Part shown: positions 1 through 7,327 of the stretch, piece after piece | Layout of the letters: each line of letters opens with the position of its first letter | Position numbering within the stretch: the stretch's first letter is position 1 | Notes under the pieces: model-generated | What the model was told of the DNA's origin: nothing | Database searches by the model: none | The model's input: only the letters and a program-made list of their open reading frames with translations | From: an uncultured Blautia sp. | Lineage (GTDB): Bacteria > Bacillota > Clostridia > Lachnospirales > Lachnospiraceae | Length of the DNA stretch: 41,912 nucleotides | Assembly (NCBI GenBank): GCA_934373235.1 | Contig: CAKROW010000018.1 | Span: 1 to 41,912 of the forward strand | Direction of reading: 5' to 3' | Position numbers and translations under genes: made by a program

Positions 1-697
1 CTGCCTCCTCATACAGTTCACCGTTAATATAGATCTTCCCGTCCTTTATAAGAACACTCTCCCCCGGAAGTCCGATCTCACGGACAACAGTATAGCCATT
101 CTCCACTGCATGCTGATGTACAGCACTTCCCATGTTTCCCATAGGTGTCCAGGGTTTTACCTGATCAAGACCAAGCTCCACACACTCTTTTGTGACACGT
201 ACAAGCTTCTCCTTTTCAGGGCTTACCTTTCCAATGCAGAACATACGGGAAGAATCTGAGAAATACCCCTGGTAAATGGTAGACACATCCACATTAACGA
301 TATCTCCCTCTTTCAGGACGATCTCCTCAGAAGGGATTCCATGGCATACCACCTCATTGATGGAAGTGCAGACGCTCTTGGGAAAGCCTTCATAATTTAA
401 TGGCGCCGGAATTCCTCCGTGACGTACTGTTTCCTCATGAACCCAGTCATCAATCTGCTGCGTTGTCACTCCCGGTCCGATATGCTCTGCCACATAATCA
501 AGAACTGCAATGTTGATCTTGCAGCTCTCTTTGATCTTTTCGATCTGCTCAGGTGTTTTGATCAGTTTGTGGTCCAGGACTGCGTATCCTTTCTGCTTCA
601 TGATCTCCATTTTCTCATCAAAAGCTTCATGGCATTTTTTGTACTTTTTTCCGCTTCCGCACCAGCACGGATCATTTCTTCCAAGTTTCTCAGACAT
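1..697 (-). CDS. map: Methionine aminopeptidase (type I, SEC-C tagged), 3' part replaced by signal-peptidase-like sequence; runs off the window
   Basis: Removes the N-terminal Met from nascent proteins in the cytoplasm. Residues 4-25 form a SEC-C zinc motif (CWCGSGKKYKKCH), seen in one class of clostridial MetAPs. The pita-bread fold follows, with the first catalytic His (VVCHGIP) and both metal-binding Asp (VNVDVSTIY, FSDSSR). After residue 207 (VVREI) the family should continue with the GHGIG...HE block that supplies the remaining ligands. The frame instead reads GLPGESVLIKDGKIYING, a classic box of type I signal peptidase. The stop codon is outside the window, and the last His and two Glu ligands are absent from the visible part. 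The start is the ATG at 697, with AAGGAG about 8 nt upstream. It lies 50 bp after the ZIP gene and is probably co-transcribed with it. Identity of the first 207 residues is secure; the tail is anomalous (see findings). Confidence 0.88.
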   Translation of the reverse strand, partial: MSEKLGRNDPCWCGSGKKYKKCHEAFDEKMEIMKQKGYAVLDHKLIKTPEQIEKIKESCKINIAVLDYVAEHIGPGVTTQQIDDWVHEETVRHGGIPAPLNYEGFPKSVCTSINEVVCHGIPSEEIVLKEGDIVNVDVSTIYQGYFSDSSRMFCIGKVSPEKEKLVRVTKECVELGLDQVKPWTPMGNMGSAVHQHAVENGYTVVREIGLPGESVLIKDGKIYINGELYEEA

Positions 698-747
698 CTC
701 GCTATTCTCCTTTTTTCTCAAAGCTGTCTGTACGGCAGCCTTTTGTC

Positions 748-1524
748 TTATCCCAGCACCACATCCAGCACCATCATCAGCACAAATCCCACCGCAAAGG
801 CAACTGTGCCCATATTGCTGTGTTCTCCTTCGCTGGCTTCAGGGATCAGTTCTTCCACAACCACATAGATCATTGCCCCTGCCGCGAAGGACAGAAGATA
901 TGGAAGGATCTTTGTGATATATCCGGCCATAAGCAGGGTCAGTCCTCCTGCCACCGGCTCCACTGCACCGGACAACATTCCGTAGAAAAAGCTTTTGCCC
1001 CGGTGCATCCCGCTTCCGCGAAGGGGCATGGAAATAATAGCGCCCTCCGGAAAATTCTGAATGGCAATTCCTATAGCCAGGGCAAAAGCACCTGCCAGGG
1101 TCACGCTGTTATTTCCGGATATGGCTCCTGCAAAAACTGCTCCTGCAGATAATCCCTCCGGAATATTGTGAAGAGTTACTGCCAGGACAAGCATCGTAGT
1201 TTTTTTTAAATTGCATTTCGGTCCTTCTGATTCCTCACTTCCCATATGGAGGTGTGGGACTGTCCGGTCCATAAGAAGCAGAAAAAAGATTCCGGAAAGG
1301 AATCCCACTGCTGCCGGTATTACAGATCTTCTGTCCATTTCCCTGCACATATCCATGGAAGGAATCAGAAGTGACCATACCGAAGCCGCCACCATGACAC
1401 CTGATGCAAAGCCAAGAAAAGCTTTCTGCACCAGTGGCTTCAGTTCTTTTTTCACAAAGAATACACAGGCTGCGCCCAGAGTTGTTCCGATGAACGGAAT
1501 CATCAGACCCAGAAATACATTCAT
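748..1524 (-). CDS. ZIP-family metal transporter (ZupT/GufA-like)
   Basis: A 258-residue integral membrane protein of about eight helices that imports divalent metal (Zn, possibly Mn or Fe). The two metal-site motifs of ZIP proteins are visible: HNIPEG at residues 119-124 and QNFPEG at 156-161, in consecutive helices. A loop between the third and fourth helices carries an HLH that could bind metal. Length and motif spacing fit the bacterial GufA/ZupT group. The start is the ATG at 1524 with AAGGAG 5-6 nt upstream. Substrate preference cannot be told from sequence, and no clear zinc-type (Zur) operator was found upstream. Confidence 0.93.
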   Translation of the reverse strand: MNVFLGLMIPFIGTTLGAACVFFVKKELKPLVQKAFLGFASGVMVAASVWSLLIPSMDMCREMDRRSVIPAAVGFLSGIFFLLLMDRTVPHLHMGSEESEGPKCNLKKTTMLVLAVTLHNIPEGLSAGAVFAGAISGNNSVTLAGAFALAIGIAIQNFPEGAIISMPLRGSGMHRGKSFFYGMLSGAVEPVAGGLTLLMAGYITKILPYLLSFAAGAMIYVVVEELIPEASEGEHSNMGTVAFAVGFVLMMVLDVVLG

Positions 1525-1608
1525 AAGATCTCCTTATTTCAGACAGTTAGTTATCGCTATCCTTATTCTATACAATATACCTGTCCTGTGCAACCTGTTT
1601 GTTGTACT

Positions 1609-1845
1609 TTATTTTTCATTAGCCATACGGGAACCGGACACAGCCCTCTCTCCGGCAACCATGCTGCGCATACGGCCCAGCGCGGAAGATACCGCAGGAA
1701 TGGAGATCACCACAATTGTCAGCACACCTCCACTTCTGGCAAATATTACCACTGCCAGAACCACAAGTGCCACAACCACAATTCCGGATACTGCATATCC
1801 GGCTGTTGTAAGACCGCCATCTCCGTTTACTAACAGATCAAACAT
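1609..1845 (-). CDS. Small membrane protein; N-terminus resembles that of a ThiT-like ECF S-component
   Basis: A 78-residue reading frame with a strong ribosome site (AAGGAGG, 9 nt before the ATG). Residues 1-17 are polar and glycine-rich (VNGDGGLTTAGYA), 18-37 form a confident membrane helix, 40-55 a second hydrophobic stretch, and the tail is basic. The opening resembles the start of thiamine ECF S-components (VN..G.LTTAGY followed by a helix), which are normally about 200 residues. The rest does not match that family, and reading the two other frames downstream gave no continuation. It is either a genuine short membrane protein or a remnant of a larger transporter gene. No TPP riboswitch precedes it. 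It sits between the ZIP gene and an unknown gene on the same strand. Confidence 0.5.
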   Translation of the reverse strand: MFDLLVNGDGGLTTAGYAVSGIVVVALVVLAVVIFARSGGVLTIVVISIPAVSSALGRMRSMVAGERAVSGSRMANEK

Positions 1846-1901
1846 ATTTTCTTTCCTCCTTAAACAGCTATATCATAGCACACTTACCGGCAGATTGTAA
1901 A

Positions 1902-2138
1902 TTACCTGTTCCCCCCTGAAAGCTGGTTCAGAAGTTCAATATCACCTGCCTTCACTTTCAGATTGGTTACCAGTTTTTCTCCTTCCGGTGTTGTAAAGGA
2001 AATCTCAATAATGCTGTCCTCCCGTATCCCCCTGCTGGAAACCGCACTTAAAAATGCCGGGAATTTGGGATGGTTCATCTTAAATGTGTTCCATGCATTC
2101 ATGATCTTCATCATATTACCCATGTTACCGATGTTCAT
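1902..2138 (-). CDS. Conserved small protein of unknown function
   Basis: A 78-residue soluble protein: Met/Asn-rich N-terminus, then KMNHPKFPAFLSAV, an acidic/hydrophobic beta-rich middle (IIEISFTTPEGEKL) and a C-terminal segment ending in ELLNQLSGG. I recognise this pattern as a short conserved hypothetical in Lachnospiraceae but know no function. The start is the ATG at 2138, preceded by AGGAGGAG at about 7 nt. It is the first gene after the terminator of the galactofuranose operon and probably heads a unit with the small membrane protein, the ZIP transporter and map. Confidence 0.72.
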   Translation of the reverse strand: MNIGNMGNMMKIMNAWNTFKMNHPKFPAFLSAVSSRGIREDSIIEISFTTPEGEKLVTNLKVKAGDIELLNQLSGGNR

Positions 2139-2179
2139 AATCTTCTCCTCCTCTTAATACCTGAGAAATATTCTCGATA

Positions 2180-2226
2180 AGTTTTATAAAACATCTGCCG
2201 GAAACACCTAATGGTCTCCGGCAGAT
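2180..2226 (-). terminator. Rho-independent terminator of the surface-glycan operon
   Basis: A 10-bp perfect stem (ATCTGCCGGA at 2193-2202 with TCCGGCAGAT at 2217-2226) and a 14-nt loop, followed on the minus strand by GTTTTATAAAAC. It begins 17 nt after the stop of the pyruvyltransferase fusion gene, so it ends the long operon that starts near 11832. Confidence 0.8.
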
Positions 2227-2243
2227 ACAGGGTCTGTATTTAT

Positions 2244-4661
2244 TTACTGGCCTTCACGCTGGTCCTCGATCTGATATGCTGTGTAGCTCTTTACTTTCTT
2301 CGGAGAGAAAACAGCATTTTCCAGCCATTTCCTGGATTCTCCCGCACACTGATCAATGATCCGGAAAGTCTTCTCGTAGTCAATGTCCTGATCCAGCATC
2401 GGATGGTTGATAACACTTACCGCATCCGGTGTCAGTCTGGATCCAAGACCAAAACGGTCAAGAAGAGAAGCAAACCTCTGGCTTCCACGTTTTGGATTGG
2501 TCATTGCTGTAAAGTTTTTCTTGAAGATGATGGCAAAACATGTTCCATGGAAAGAATCAGTGAGCACATAGCTGCTGTGATGGAAGCAGTACAGCCATTC
2601 TTTAAGGTCCACTTCACGGAGGATCTCCACAGGTGCTCCCTCCGGAATTCCCATGGCTTTCTTGTTATCCTCGAACCTTGCAGGAATCTCATCCAGAATA
2701 ACTTTGACTTTTTTGTTTAATTTCTCTGCTACATGAAGGATCGCTTCTGTTTTCTCCTTGTATGGATCCAGGATGTACGCCAGGATGTAGTCTTCATCCT
2801 TACATTCCGGACGTTCCTTCTCGATCTCTGCATAGTCGGTATCTTTGCAGAAGAATACCGGATCTGTTACCCATGTGGCATCTACCCCGTAGATTTCCTT
2901 ACACATGTCAATGGCAAATTCCTCGCGGACAGAAACCGCATCAAACTGCTGCAGATACTCTGCGGACATAGCTCTGTATCCTTCGGTTCCTGAGTAGGAA
3001 GCCTTTCCAAAGGAAGTTCCGTAGGCGATCTTTTTCTTGTTGTTGTCTGCAAAGCTTAAGAAATAGTACTGACCATATCTTCTGCTTAAGCCAAAGTTCC
3101 ATAGCTGGTCAGAACCAACGATAAACCCGTCACACACTTCATTAAGTTTGCGAAGGCTTCCCATAGGATATATCTTACTGATATCATAATACTCATTGGC
3201 AAATCTTCTCGGATTGGTCTTTGTAAGAACTTCATCGTTTCTTCCAAGAGGATTGTTGATCATAAGCACACTTAAGCCCATAGACGCCAGTGTATGGTGA
3301 AGCGCATAGTAAGTTGCCATACTTCCATAGTTACGTCCGTACCAGAGGCCGATCACTCCAATATCGTATTTTTTCTTGAGAGTGTATTCTACTGCTTTAT
3401 CAAAAGGATAAATATCAAGAAGGCGGAAAAATCTTTCTCTGTCCGGATGCTGCTTGATCTGATGGTCAATAGATCCGCTCTTGGAAGTAGCTTCTTCTAC
3501 CGGATACTTCTCCATCTTTTTCATTTTTTCATGCAGCTCTTCAAATACCCTGTCGCCTTTCTCAGAGTTCGACAGCACAAGAGAGGTTCCTTTGTTATCA
3601 GTCATCTCCGGGTTTACCTTGCTGATACCCCAGAAATCACCGATACTGATATCTCCCTGTCTCGGGAAGGTGGCAAAACGGCACCCGCCACAGGAAGGAC
3701 GGGTATCCAGTACTCTCTGGAATGCGCGGAAATACGGATCCGTCACTGCACGTTCCAGATGGCAGGTTCCGTCTTCAAAGTAAACACTCATGTTACTGGA
3801 CCAGCCAAAAGATGCCTTGTTCCTGAAGTTGACACCTGTTACCTTTTTGTCCGGATAGCAGTCATCCAGATATTTACGGAAAACCTTCTGGGATGGAACA
3901 CCATGGCAGATAAGGTCTGCTGTATAAAGCTGGTCATAGTCCTTACCAAGATATGCCTTCACTGCAGCGACCTGACATGGACATCCGGAAAACAGTACCG
4001 GCCTGCCGGACTTCAGAATCTTCTCTGTTTCCTGATAAATATGCTTTGTGTTACTCTGGACATATTTGGAAAAGCGAAGCTTTCCAAGATCCTCTTTTCT
4101 GTCGATCATGATATGCTCTACAGACATATCATCGGCATAGGCAGCTCCGCAGACAGCTCCGCCCTTTTCCAGAACATAATCTGCAAGAAGTGTGAACATA
4201 CCTCCTGAAGAACTCTGTCCACGCACTTCATCATCTGCCATCACTGCATAACATACCGGTTCATGGTTGTCATATTTTACCTGAATAGCCGGACAGCTCT
4301 TCTGGCATTTACCACAGTTGATGCATTTCTCCTCATCGATCACCGGATATAAATAACCCTCATGATCCGGCTGCATTTCAATGGCTTTTACAGGGCAGGA
4401 ATTAAAGCAGGCTCCACAGCCGCTGCAGTCCTTTTTTCCAACTACGGAAACAGTTTTCACAGACGGATCTGTGAGTTCCACAGGACCCGGTGTCTTAACA
4501 GATGTCCTGCCGTTTTTCATATTGCCCAGAAGTTTGGTCACACTTACATCACCTGTCTCTGTAAGGGAGACATCCAGATATTTGTTCGCCATCTTCTTGG
4601 CTTTCTCTTTCATATTGGGGGGTAACTTTTTATATACTTTTCGTAAAAATGCCTGATCCAA
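2244..4661 (-). CDS. Ferredoxin/FrhB-like domain fused to polysaccharide pyruvyltransferase
   Basis: A three-part fusion of about 805 residues. An N-terminal basic helix precedes a 2[4Fe-4S] ferredoxin domain (CxxCxxCxxxC at about 79-89 and again at 113-123). Then comes an FrhB-type domain (coenzyme F420 hydrogenase/dehydrogenase beta-subunit family) with SSSGGMF, SGCPCQV and CHGVPS, about 130-410. The C-terminal half is a polysaccharide pyruvyltransferase (WcaK/CsaB family): GVIGLWYGRNYGS near 432, GSDQLWN near 516, and a C-terminal TDSFHGTCFA block. Pyruvyltransferases add pyruvate ketals from PEP to sugars; the redox partner of the FrhB half is unknown. An upstream GTG at 4682 is in frame, but AAGGAGGAG lies inside that extension and points to the TTG at 4661, with 5-7 nt spacing. 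It is the last gene of the glycan operon and its terminator follows at once. Confidence 0.88.
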   Translation of the reverse strand: MDQAFLRKVYKKLPPNMKEKAKKMANKYLDVSLTETGDVSVTKLLGNMKNGRTSVKTPGPVELTDPSVKTVSVVGKKDCSGCGACFNSCPVKAIEMQPDHEGYLYPVIDEEKCINCGKCQKSCPAIQVKYDNHEPVCYAVMADDEVRGQSSSGGMFTLLADYVLEKGGAVCGAAYADDMSVEHIMIDRKEDLGKLRFSKYVQSNTKHIYQETEKILKSGRPVLFSGCPCQVAAVKAYLGKDYDQLYTADLICHGVPSQKVFRKYLDDCYPDKKVTGVNFRNKASFGWSSNMSVYFEDGTCHLERAVTDPYFRAFQRVLDTRPSCGGCRFATFPRQGDISIGDFWGISKVNPEMTDNKGTSLVLSNSEKGDRVFEELHEKMKKMEKYPVEEATSKSGSIDHQIKQHPDRERFFRLLDIYPFDKAVEYTLKKKYDIGVIGLWYGRNYGSMATYYALHHTLASMGLSVLMINNPLGRNDEVLTKTNPRRFANEYYDISKIYPMGSLRKLNEVCDGFIVGSDQLWNFGLSRRYGQYYFLSFADNNKKKIAYGTSFGKASYSGTEGYRAMSAEYLQQFDAVSVREEFAIDMCKEIYGVDATWVTDPVFFCKDTDYAEIEKERPECKDEDYILAYILDPYKEKTEAILHVAEKLNKKVKVILDEIPARFEDNKKAMGIPEGAPVEILREVDLKEWLYCFHHSSYVLTDSFHGTCFAIIFKKNFTAMTNPKRGSQRFASLLDRFGLGSRLTPDAVSVINHPMLDQDIDYEKTFRIIDQCAGESRKWLENAVFSPKKVKSYTAYQIEDQREGQ

Positions 4662-4686
4662 CTTAACTCCTCCTTGTATCACTCAC

Positions 4687-5475
4687 TTATACGATCTCCG
4701 CAGCCAGGGCACGGGCATCCCTGACCGCCTCCGCGATCGTATATCTTTTCTCATGGGACAGTCTTCCTCCAAAAAGGACATGCTCCTCCTGAGATGCCAG
4801 ATCCATGTATTTCCGGAATCTTTCAAGATTCTCCGGAGTTTCCTTAAGATCACAGAGGATCCCGTCCTTCACCTCGTCACCGTATATTTCTTCGGTTATA
4901 ACTGTCAGGGGTATCTGTATTCCGGTCAGGTGCTTGTGCTCAGTCACCCGGAGAGTTTTTTCCGGCTGATCCTCCACTGCCCTTCTCTGATAATATTCCT
5001 GATACAGAACCCTGGATCTGTATTTTCTCTTTTCGTATTCCAGACGGCCATAGCAGTTTCCAAAGAAATCATCCAGCCTCCCTGTATACAGAGTCGTCTG
5101 TGCCACATCAGGTCTTTCTTTTATGAATTTCTCATATTCTGTGTTCAGATATACATTACAATCCTTTAAAAGCCTGGCAATGATCCCGGTATAGCCTGAA
5201 AATGGCACTCCCTCGTATGAATATCCCTGACTGTCTCCCCTGTAGGAAACCATCTCTCCCAGACTGTCCAGATATTCCCAGATCTCTCTGTCATCTGTGC
5301 GGAATATATGAGCACCATACTGATGGGTCTCTATACCATGGATATTTTCACAGTACAGATTCCCCCCAATATTTCCTCTTTCATCAATAACAAGGCATGT
5401 TTTTCCCTTTTTTCCGGCTTCGCAGGCAAAAACCGCCCCGAAAATGCCGGCTCCTGCAATTAGAAAATCATACAT
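4687..5475 (-). CDS. glf: Short UDP-galactopyranose mutase (Glf) homologue lacking the helical substrate domain
   Basis: Glf is a flavoenzyme that converts UDP-galactopyranose to UDP-galactofuranose, the donor for Galf glycans. Seen here: the FAD-binding GAGIFGAVFA (7-16), ERGNIGGN, THQYGAHIF (50-58), GYTGIIARLL, YTGRLDDFFG, RVTEHKH (176-182) and LFGGRL (234-239), all in family order. The usual length is 365-390 residues and this one has 262. About 100 residues are missing between SYR (about 79) and YSYEGVPFSGYT (about 85-96). In known enzymes that region carries the helical domain, the mobile loop Arg and the uridine-stacking residues. The frame is open and the flanks are diverged, so this is not a simple frameshift. 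It lies between two GlfT2-like genes and the pyruvyltransferase gene, which supports a Galf role, but mutase activity is doubtful. Confidence 0.8.
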   Translation of the reverse strand: MYDFLIAGAGIFGAVFACEAGKKGKTCLVIDERGNIGGNLYCENIHGIETHQYGAHIFRTDDREIWEYLDSLGEMVSYRGDSQGYSYEGVPFSGYTGIIARLLKDCNVYLNTEYEKFIKERPDVAQTTLYTGRLDDFFGNCYGRLEYEKRKYRSRVLYQEYYQRRAVEDQPEKTLRVTEHKHLTGIQIPLTVITEEIYGDEVKDGILCDLKETPENLERFRKYMDLASQEEHVLFGGRLSHEKRYTIAEAVRDARALAAEIV

Positions 5476-5509
5476 TCTTCAGTTCCTCTTACAGCCTGTT
5501 CTGTCAGGA

Positions 5510-7327
5510 TCATTTATCAAGCTCCAGATATTTTCTCCAGAAGCTCTCACTTGTCAGCTCTTTTCTGTGTTCTCTGTATTCCTTCTCAAGACGTGTGTGG
5601 ATACGTTCATAGCGGTTAAACAGTCTCTTCTCACGTTTGAGAAGTTCCATAAATCTTGCCTTGTCCATCTCTCTGTATGCTGCAGTACGCATATGCGGGT
5701 TCACTGCAAGAAGTCTCTTACGGAGGAAGTATCTCTTCGGTGAATAGAACCAGTCATAGGCGATCACGCCGGTTTCCTTCTTAAGAAGCTTGGACGGCCA
5801 GAAATGTCCATTATATGTGAGACGGTAAATGTTGGTCTCAATAATGGATCTTGGCGGGTTCTCATATATCGACCATACATTTTCCGGAGCCTCCGGGAAC
5901 TGGGAAAGTGGAAGCATCTTCTCATTTTTCTGAGCTTCTTCTTTAATAAGCTTCTCACCCTGGTTCTTCATGAAGAAACGATAACCCTTCATATAATCCT
6001 CAATGGAATCCATTAGCTGCTCTGCTCCATCGTAATTAAAGCGGAGAAGATTGACACGGATCAGCTTGCGGATCCTGTCCATGAAATCTACATTCTGGCA
6101 CACACCGCTTACAGCCTGAAGCATAAGACTGTTTCTGTGTACCTGATAAAATTCCATTGCACCGTTGAACTTGTTGGTAAATCCCATATGCCAGATACAG
6201 ATACCGCTTAATGTGATAAAGCGAGCCTTGTTTCTCAGGCTGTATTCCACATCATCTCCACGTACAAATACCGGAATCGGAAGATTATCCTTTCTTACAA
6301 ATTTCACCGGGATACAGCAGAACCACCAGCCTGCATAGGCATTTTTCGGCTGTGGGATCATCTCGTCATTGCGGAGCACCGCATCAATACGGCGAAGGTC
6401 TTCCCTGCCTTTAAGCGGTCCGTAAGCACCTTCTTCATTTACATATCCGATATCCTCATAAAAGCAGAACATCTCCTCAAAAGCAAGCATGGCTCCACTG
6501 ATAAAGTGATCTTCATACTCAGGTCTTACAAGGCTTAAAAGATTATAGGTTCGTCTCAGGCTCTCCGGAAGGATCATAACGTCATCATCCATAAGAAGGA
6601 CATGGGTTGGTTTCTCTTTATGGTCAAGAGACTCCAGCATACCTCTTGTAAATCCGCCTGCTCCTCCTGTATTCAGGTTTCTGTGTACACTGACATGCTC
6701 TGTCTCGATCTCCTCAACAGGAAGTGTACGTCCGTTATCCACCACATGAACCCACAGATGTTCTGCAAGGCTGTCATTCCCTGCAAGAACAGTTTCCTTG
6801 AGAAGTTTGATGTTGGAAGTGATATACTCCTCTTTTTTGAAGGTTGTAGTTGCAAGATGAAGGGATACGTGGCGGATTTTGTCCTCCTCGATATCAGTTC
6901 CGTATTCACCTTCATATACCTCACACATACCAAAGGTATGGATCTCAAATCCCGATACCATCAGATTGTTTTCCGGATATTCCAGAATAACTTCCTCCGG
7001 TGCTGCAAAGGAGACTTTCTTTCTTCCCACGATCCTGCGGACATACTGGGTATCCTTCTTCTCATATCCGGTAAGGATGATCTCCATGTCACCTTTTACC
7101 TTAAGCTTCAGGAACAGTTTCTCTGTCCATGTATAGGTCTGCCATTTTGTCCATGCAATGGAGTTAAAATAAGTGCAGAAATTCACAACCTGTGCAGGTC
7201 CGATCACAATCTTTTTATCCTCAAAATCATAAACCGGGCGGCTGCTTCTGTAAAACATTTCCCACTGATCTTCCAGTCTTTCATTGTCGCAGAACAGTAT
7301 ATTCTGCAGTTTGTAATAATTATTCAT
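5510..7327 (-). CDS. GlfT2-like galactofuranosyltransferase (first paralogue)
   Basis: A 605-residue cytoplasmic glycosyltransferase resembling mycobacterial GlfT2, the processive UDP-Galf transferase. Layout: an N-terminal beta-sandwich (about 1-150), then a GT-A fold (about 150-420) with the acceptor/donor loop NTGGAGGFTRGM (219-230), the metal-binding DDD (247-249), GWWFCCIP (333-340), the catalytic-type RGDDVEY (356-362) and WH (379-380), and a C-terminal helical region. These elements occur in the same order as in GlfT2. The ATG at 7327 is preferred over an in-frame TTG at 7336, because GGAG is well placed only for the ATG. The ATG overlaps the stop of the upstream gene by 8 nt, implying translational coupling. 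It is paralogous to the next gene upstream; a pair could divide priming and elongation, as GlfT1/GlfT2 do (inference). Confidence 0.88.
   Translation of the reverse strand: MNNYYKLQNILFCDNERLEDQWEMFYRSSRPVYDFEDKKIVIGPAQVVNFCTYFNSIAWTKWQTYTWTEKLFLKLKVKGDMEIILTGYEKKDTQYVRRIVGRKKVSFAAPEEVILEYPENNLMVSGFEIHTFGMCEVYEGEYGTDIEEDKIRHVSLHLATTTFKKEEYITSNIKLLKETVLAGNDSLAEHLWVHVVDNGRTLPVEEIETEHVSVHRNLNTGGAGGFTRGMLESLDHKEKPTHVLLMDDDVMILPESLRRTYNLLSLVRPEYEDHFISGAMLAFEEMFCFYEDIGYVNEEGAYGPLKGREDLRRIDAVLRNDEMIPQPKNAYAGWWFCCIPVKFVRKDNLPIPVFVRGDDVEYSLRNKARFITLSGICIWHMGFTNKFNGAMEFYQVHRNSLMLQAVSGVCQNVDFMDRIRKLIRVNLLRFNYDGAEQLMDSIEDYMKGYRFFMKNQGEKLIKEEAQKNEKMLPLSQFPEAPENVWSIYENPPRSIIETNIYRLTYNGHFWPSKLLKKETGVIAYDWFYSPKRYFLRKRLLAVNPHMRTAAYREMDKARFMELLKREKRLFNRYERIHTRLEKEYREHRKELTSESFWRKYLELDK

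Noticed and set aside
2163..2175. GAGAAATATTCTC palindrome as a metal-regulator operator upstream of the ZIP unit
   Set aside because: Short, AT-rich and unlike a full Fur, Zur or MntR box; chance is likely.
3294..4208. Plus-strand 304-codon open frame
   Set aside because: It lies wholly inside the ferredoxin/FrhB-pyruvyltransferase gene on the other strand, whose domains are unmistakable.
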